Source of the DNA: Onthophagus taurus | Taxonomy: Eukaryota > Arthropoda > Insecta > Coleoptera > Scarabaeidae | Length of the DNA stretch: 64,000 bases | NCBI RefSeq assembly: GCF_036711975.1 | Contig: NC_091968.1 | Span: forward strand, 25,157,001 to 25,221,000 | Direction of reading: 5' to 3' | Shown: positions 59,401 through 64,000 of the stretch, piece after piece | How the letters are laid out: every line of letters starts with the position of its first letter | Position numbering within the stretch: the first letter of the stretch is position 1 | Program-made: the position numbers and the translations under genes | Notes under the pieces: model-generated | Told to the model about the DNA's origin: nothing | The model's database searches: none | Seen by the model: only the letters and a program-made list of their open reading frames with translations

Positions 59401-62400
59401 AGCGCGATCTTGATGTCGTTTTTCGCGATCTTTGTCTTTAGTGGGTAGATGTAAAGTTTGGAGCCAAACATTTCCCAACGCAATTAACGAATACGAATCT
59501 TGAGAAGTGGCCGGGTTTTTTAAAACTCGTTCATATTTTTTTTGACCCGGTCCCCATTCGCTTTTAGCTAAATGTAAGTTACCTAAAAGTGACCAAGCAT
59601 CCGGATGTTCCGTGTTAATTCGAAGAGCCTCTTTAAACCAATCGGAAGCTTCGTAAATTTGACCTTTATCCCTCGCCATGCAACCTAATCGCAAATAACA
59701 ATCAACATAATTAGGATGTTCTTTGAGTATATCTTTGTATAATTTCTCAGATTTATCGAATAAACATAAAGCTTCGTTTAATCGCGCTAAATTATAAGTC
59801 GTTGTGACGGAAATTGAGTTATAATATTGGGGATCATGTTCAGCTTCAGATTTAGCCCGAATTAAAGCTTCCTCCAAATTCTTTTTAGCCTCATCCAAAT
59901 TATTTAAGCGATAATGTAACGCTCCAACGTTATTCAAAATCTCAGTCGGTATCTCAGCTTGGACATCTTTTTTTAGTATCTTAATCGCAGTTCCATACGC
60001 GTTTAAACTCCCTTGTAAATCGGATTGCTCCAAAATTTGAGCCAACTCAATCCACGCTTCGATATCATCCGGAAATTGTTCGGTAACTTTTTTTAAATGA
60101 TTCTTTGCGATATCCCTTTTCGATTGCGAGGTTGAATTCGCGTACAAAGATCCTAATATTTTCATGGTTTCGTAATTTCCAGGTTGGGCTTTTAGAACTT
60201 TTTCGAAACATTGCGCCGCGTTTTCGGAATCGCCCCGATAAATATACATTTGCCCCAAACCAAAATGGGGTAAAACAAAGGGGGCTGGAGCAAATTGAGT
60301 TGCTTGATAATAATATTGAAACGCTTGATCATAATCGCCCTGTACGTGAAAAGCCCTTGCTAATTGATAACAACTTTCAGCTCGCATCGCTTCATTTTCG
60401 GTGTTATGGAATGCGTGTAAAGCAAGATGTTGCACTTTATTGTAATCCTTTTTAAAGAAAAAATGATTTGCTAAATGATTTAAAACCATCGGGTTCGAAG
60501 AATCGATCGTGTAAGCTTTTGAAAGCATTCGAACCCCGTTTCTTATCGATTCGGGTTGTTGTTGGTTCAATTTTAAAATCGCTAATCCCACTAAAGCTCC
60601 AACGCATTGCGGATCAAGCGATAATGATCGCTCGAAAGCTAAACGAGCTTTATCTTGATTGTTTAATTTCATGAAGCAATGTCCCATTCCTAATCGAACA
60701 GCGGCGGGACAACTCGGATTCGTTCTTAAAGCTTTTTTATAGAAAGCTAAAGCCCCGCGGAAATCTTTTTTGTTATATGCAATACAAGCTTTTCCTAATA
60801 ACGAAGGAATATTATTCGGGGATTGATTCAAAACGAAATTAAATTGGGCATCTGCTTGTTCCATTTTATCGCCTTCCAGTAAACAGAAATAAGCTCTTCC
60901 CAATAAATGATTCTAAAAAACAACAAAAAAGAATTAATTAAACGATCAATAAATTACTTAATTCAATAAAAGTTGAAAAAGATGTTCTTTTTTTAACATA
61001 AATCGATAGGAAATTAAAAATCCTTTAAAATGAACCCAAACACGACCTATTTATCTCCAACCGTTATCGAGATATCTTAATTTTTGAAAAAAAAAAAAAT
61101 GCCGATTTTTTGACATTTGACAGGTTATAACCTAACTTTCTTATTTTTTTGACGTAAACATATCGTGTTTGGTATCAAATCAAAGCATTTTTGATTCTTA
61201 TTAAGATAATTTCAATATTTATCCAAAAAAATCGTTGTTTAATTTTGACATTTGACAGGTTAACCTAACTTTTTTATTTTTTAACTCAAATACGTCATGT
61301 TTGGTATCAAATTAAAGCATTTTTGATTCTTATTAAGATCATTTCAATATTTATCAAAAAATCGTTATATTTAATTTTGACATTTGACAGTGTTTAACGT
61401 AACTTTTTTATTTTTGACCCCAATATATCATGTTTGGTATCAAATTAAAGCATTTTTGATTCTTATTAAAATAATTTTAATATTTATCAGAAAATCGTTG
61501 TAATTAATTTTGACACTTTCTAACCTAACTTTTTTATTTTTTAACCCAAATATATCATCTTTGGTATCAATATTTATTAAAAAAATCATCCTGCATCCGA
61601 CCAACACGGCTGAGCATGCCCGAGGAGTCAGACATAACCAAATTTTTTGGATTACTCGGGTAAAGTACTATTTGTTTCTTAATAAGGATCAATTAAAAAA
61701 ATATTTTAATTATAAAGGTGTTTTTTTTTAACATAAATGGATAGAAAATTAAAAATCCTTTAAAATGAACCCAAACTTAACCTATTTATCTCTAACCGTT
61801 ACCGAGATATCTTCATTTTTAGCAAAAAAAAATGGTGGTTATTTGACATTTGACAGTTTCTAACCTAACTTTTTTATTTTTTAACCTAAGTGTATCATGT
61901 TTGGTATCAAATTAAAGCATTTTTGATCGTTATTAAGATAATTGTAATATTTATCAAAAAAACGTTATATTTAATTTTGACATTTGACAGTTTCTAAGCA
62001 AACTGTTTTATTTTTTAACCCATATATCTTGTTTGGTATCAAATTAAAACATTTTTGATTCTTATTAAGATCATTTCAATATTTTTCAAAAAATCGTTAC
62101 ATTTAATTTTGACATTTGACAGTTTCTAACCTTTTTTTTATTTTTTAACCCAAATATATCATGTTTGGTATCAAATTACAGCAATTTTGATTCTTATTAA
62201 GATCATTTCAGTATTTCTCAAAATCGTTACATTTAATTTTGACATTTGACAGTTTTTAACGTAACTTTCTTATTTTTTTGACGTAAACATATCGTGTTTG
62301 GTATCAAATCAAAGTATTTTTGATTCTTATTAAGAAAATTTCAATACTTATCAAAAAAATCGTTGTTTAATTTTGACATTTGACAGTTTTTAACCTAACT

Positions 62401-63896
62401 TTTTTTATTTTTTAACTCAAATACGTCATGTTTGGTATCAAATTAATGCATTTTTGATTCATATTAAGATCATTTCAATGTTTATCAAAATTGTTCTATT
62501 TAATTTTGATATTTAACAGTTTCTAACCTAACTTTTTTATGTTTTAACCCAAATATATGATGTTTGGTATCAAATTAAAGCATTTTTGATCCTTATTAAG
62601 ATAATTGTAATATTTATCAAAAAATCGTTATATTTAATTTTGACATTTGACAGTTTCTAACCAAACTGTTGTATTTTTTAACCCAAATATATCATGTTTG
62701 GTATCAAATTAAAACATTTTTGATTCTTATTAAGATCATTTCAATATTTATCAAAATCGTTACATTTAATTTTGACTTTTGACAGTTTCTAACCTAACTT
62801 TTTTATTTTTTAACCCAAATATATCATGTTTGGTATCAAATTACAACATTTTTGATTCTTATTAAGATCATTTCAGTATTTCTCAAAATCGTTACATTTA
62901 ATTTTGACATTTGACAGTTTTTAACCTAACTTTTTTATTTTTTAACTCAAATACGTCATGTTTGGTATCAAATTAATGCATTTTTGATTCATATTAAGAT
63001 CATTTCAATATTTATCAAAAAATCGTTCTATTTAATTTTGATATTTAACAGATTCTAACCTAACTTTTTTATGTTTTAACCCAAACACATGATGTTTGGT
63101 ATCAAATTAAAGCATTTTTGATTCTTATTAAGATCATTTTAATATTTATCAAAAAATCATTACATTTAATTTTGACATTTGAGAGTTTCTAAACAAACTT
63201 TTTTATTGTTTGAACCGAAACTAAAATTTAAACTAGGTATCTCGAGTTATCTACTTTTTGTAAAGAAGAAACCTGTAGTTAAACAGATACCTAGTATTTA
63301 TAAAAGCCAATAGATGGCGCAAAACTCGATTCTATTAATTACCTATTTTTTGAGTTATAATATTATAAAATAATATTTACCTGATCATACATAATAATTT
63401 TATCCGCAGTTGTATATAATAAAGTAGCTTTTGTAAACAACTCCCGTTTTTTATCTTTATTTTTTTCTCGATTAGCTTCTTGCACATAATATGCAGCGAG
63501 CATATCGAGTGCTCGCATTTGATCCTTTTCATAATCACGATATGTAACATTCGCGTCGGTTCTTGAAGCATCCAAAATCTTAATGAAATCATTTATCTTC
63601 CCTTGCTTGTAATATTCCAACTAAAAATTGTTATGATATTATACAGCATTAAATAAACAAAATTAACTAAATTACCGCCAAATTAACCCAAATGTTTAAG
63701 TGGGTGTGTTCTTGTCGTAAAATACCTAAAACCTCGTCCCCATCCGGTAATTGATCCAAACACAACTCAATCACCTAAAAAAAAAGGAAGCGAAACGAAA
63801 AGTGAGGTTAGATTCGACGTATATACGAAATTATTAGTTTTTAAGGGTTATTACCTCATCGGTGTCCCTTAAAGGGATTTCTATAGATCCTGCCAT
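53499..63896 (-). CDS. Ctr9: CTR9, PAF1 complex subunit
   Basis: A scaffold of the PAF1 complex, which travels with RNA polymerase II and supports histone H2B ubiquitination and H3K4 methylation. Five exons: 63855-63896, 63676-63774, 63381-63620, 58925-60912 and 53499-54690. They total 3561 nt and 1186 residues, close to human CTR9. All junctions are GT..AG and in phase. Start [14 protein letters not shown] matches the family. The bulk is TPR repeats, with runs such as NQSPNNIP, [20 protein letters not shown] and GQMYIYRGD. Exon 5 begins at the conserved YFSYL, then a charged coiled coil (about 820-900), a basic/acidic stretch and an arginine-serine dipeptide tail at ~1037-1171. Human CTR9 instead has a Ser/Asp/Glu-rich tail. 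Introns 3 and 4 are full of satellite. A poly(A) signal lies at 53456-53461. Confidence 0.96.
54734..55135. mobile_element. 402-bp palindromic MITE in CTR9 intron 4
   Basis: The two halves are long inverted repeats. Ends CAGGCTGTTTCACGTAACTG and its inverse are followed by CCACTTCCGG..CCGGAAGT and GATGGCTGCCACTTCC / GGAAGTGGCAGCCATC arms. Both ends are flanked by TATATATTA (54725-54733 and 55136-55144), a probable 9-bp target duplication. CAGG-type ends with an 8-9-bp duplication fit hAT or Mutator-like elements. It sits 43 bp from the exon 5 acceptor. An open frame at 54828-55022 lies inside the MITE. Confidence 0.88.
55300..58830 (-). repeat. ~178-bp satellite array in CTR9 intron 4, about 19 units
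   Basis: 'CCTTTATAACCTCAAAAAGT', 'AACGTCAAATCGATATGCG' and 'ATAACCTAACCTTAAAGGTT' recur about every 178 bp. Two subtypes are interspersed, one with CTCCAACCGTTTTGGAG (a 6-bp hairpin stem) and one with CATTCGTATCCGTTTTGGAG, which breaks the stem. The last units near 58000-58800 are more diverged. No coding frame is seen. Confidence 0.97.
60960..63225 (-). repeat. 134-bp satellite array in CTR9 intron 3, inverted
   Basis: Reverse-complement copies of the malic-enzyme-region satellite ('GTTTGGTATCAAATTAAAGC', 'TTGACATTTGACAGTTTCTA'). Two caps, ~60990-61100 and ~61735-61830, plus a flanking block with CCAACACGGCTGAGCATGCC at ~61600 show two adjacent repeat-bearing elements. Confidence 0.95.
63307..63320 (+). 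promoter_or_regulatory. CTCF-like motif in CTR9 intron 3
   Basis: CCAATAGATGGCGC matches the CTCF core, with one deviation in the 5' half. It is the same sequence as the minus-strand motif in the tandem array at 1440-3020. It lies ~60 bp from the exon 3 donor. Confidence 0.4.
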
Positions 63897-64000
63897 CGTT
63901 TTCTTGGTTAGATTTGATTACATTACTGGGTTTTTAACGAAATTGAAACGTAAACTAACCTATTTATGTTTGACAGATCAATGAACGCTTGTATTTCCGG
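63897..64000 (-). promoter_or_regulatory. CTR9 5' flank
   Basis: Only 104 bp upstream of the CTR9 ATG are in the window. This stretch should hold 5' UTR and perhaps the core promoter. No TATA-like element is evident. Confidence 0.4.

Noticed and set aside
1-64000. tRNA, rRNA, riboswitch or bacterial-type operon signals
   Set aside because: None could be supported by reading the sequence; the gene structures are eukaryotic.

Overview
The window looks like a nuclear insect genome segment, possibly from a beetle. It is very AT-rich, genes are split by short GT..AG introns, and the recognisable proteins are animal housekeeping and secretory-pathway proteins. Most non-coding DNA is tandem satellite and non-autonomous transposon remnants. 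The species cannot be told from the sequence. I saw no bacterial features, tRNA, rRNA or CRISPR array.

Layout. 1-4300 has no secure gene; it holds three ~540-bp tandem repeats with paired CTCF-like motifs and a ~50-65-bp minisatellite. 4433-23072 holds two head-to-head malic enzyme genes: a divergent minus-strand paralogue that lacks several catalytic residues (4433-8554) and a canonical plus-strand gene (15439-23072). Their 176-bp shared promoter, with the 5' ends of both genes, is present five times in a higher-order repeat of ~1.5-1.9 kb made with a ~134-bp satellite (8256-15487). 23109-29802 is a seven-exon arylsulfatase B gene on the minus strand, tail-to-tail with the malic enzyme and 36 bp from it. 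30235-37430 is transposon and satellite DNA, including a ~5-kb array of a ~173-bp satellite. 37771-38605 is Rab27 (minus). 39102-43859 is an SLC35F-family transporter (minus) whose last two exons lie 3.4 kb beyond an apparent early stop. 43947-49562 holds duplicated AT-rich blocks, a LINE fragment, a Tigger/pogo transposase relic and a TIR element. 49786-50596 is Rab39 (plus). 53499-63896 is CTR9, a PAF1-complex subunit (minus), with a ~178-bp satellite filling intron 4 and the 134-bp satellite in intron 3.

The protein genes do not form one pathway. What joins the region is repeat colonisation: four unrelated tandem satellites occur here, three of them inside introns, and several arrays sit next to or between shared ACTAGAACTA-rich terminal repeats. 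Exon structures were built by hand from splice sites and reading-frame continuity. All seven gene models close in frame.
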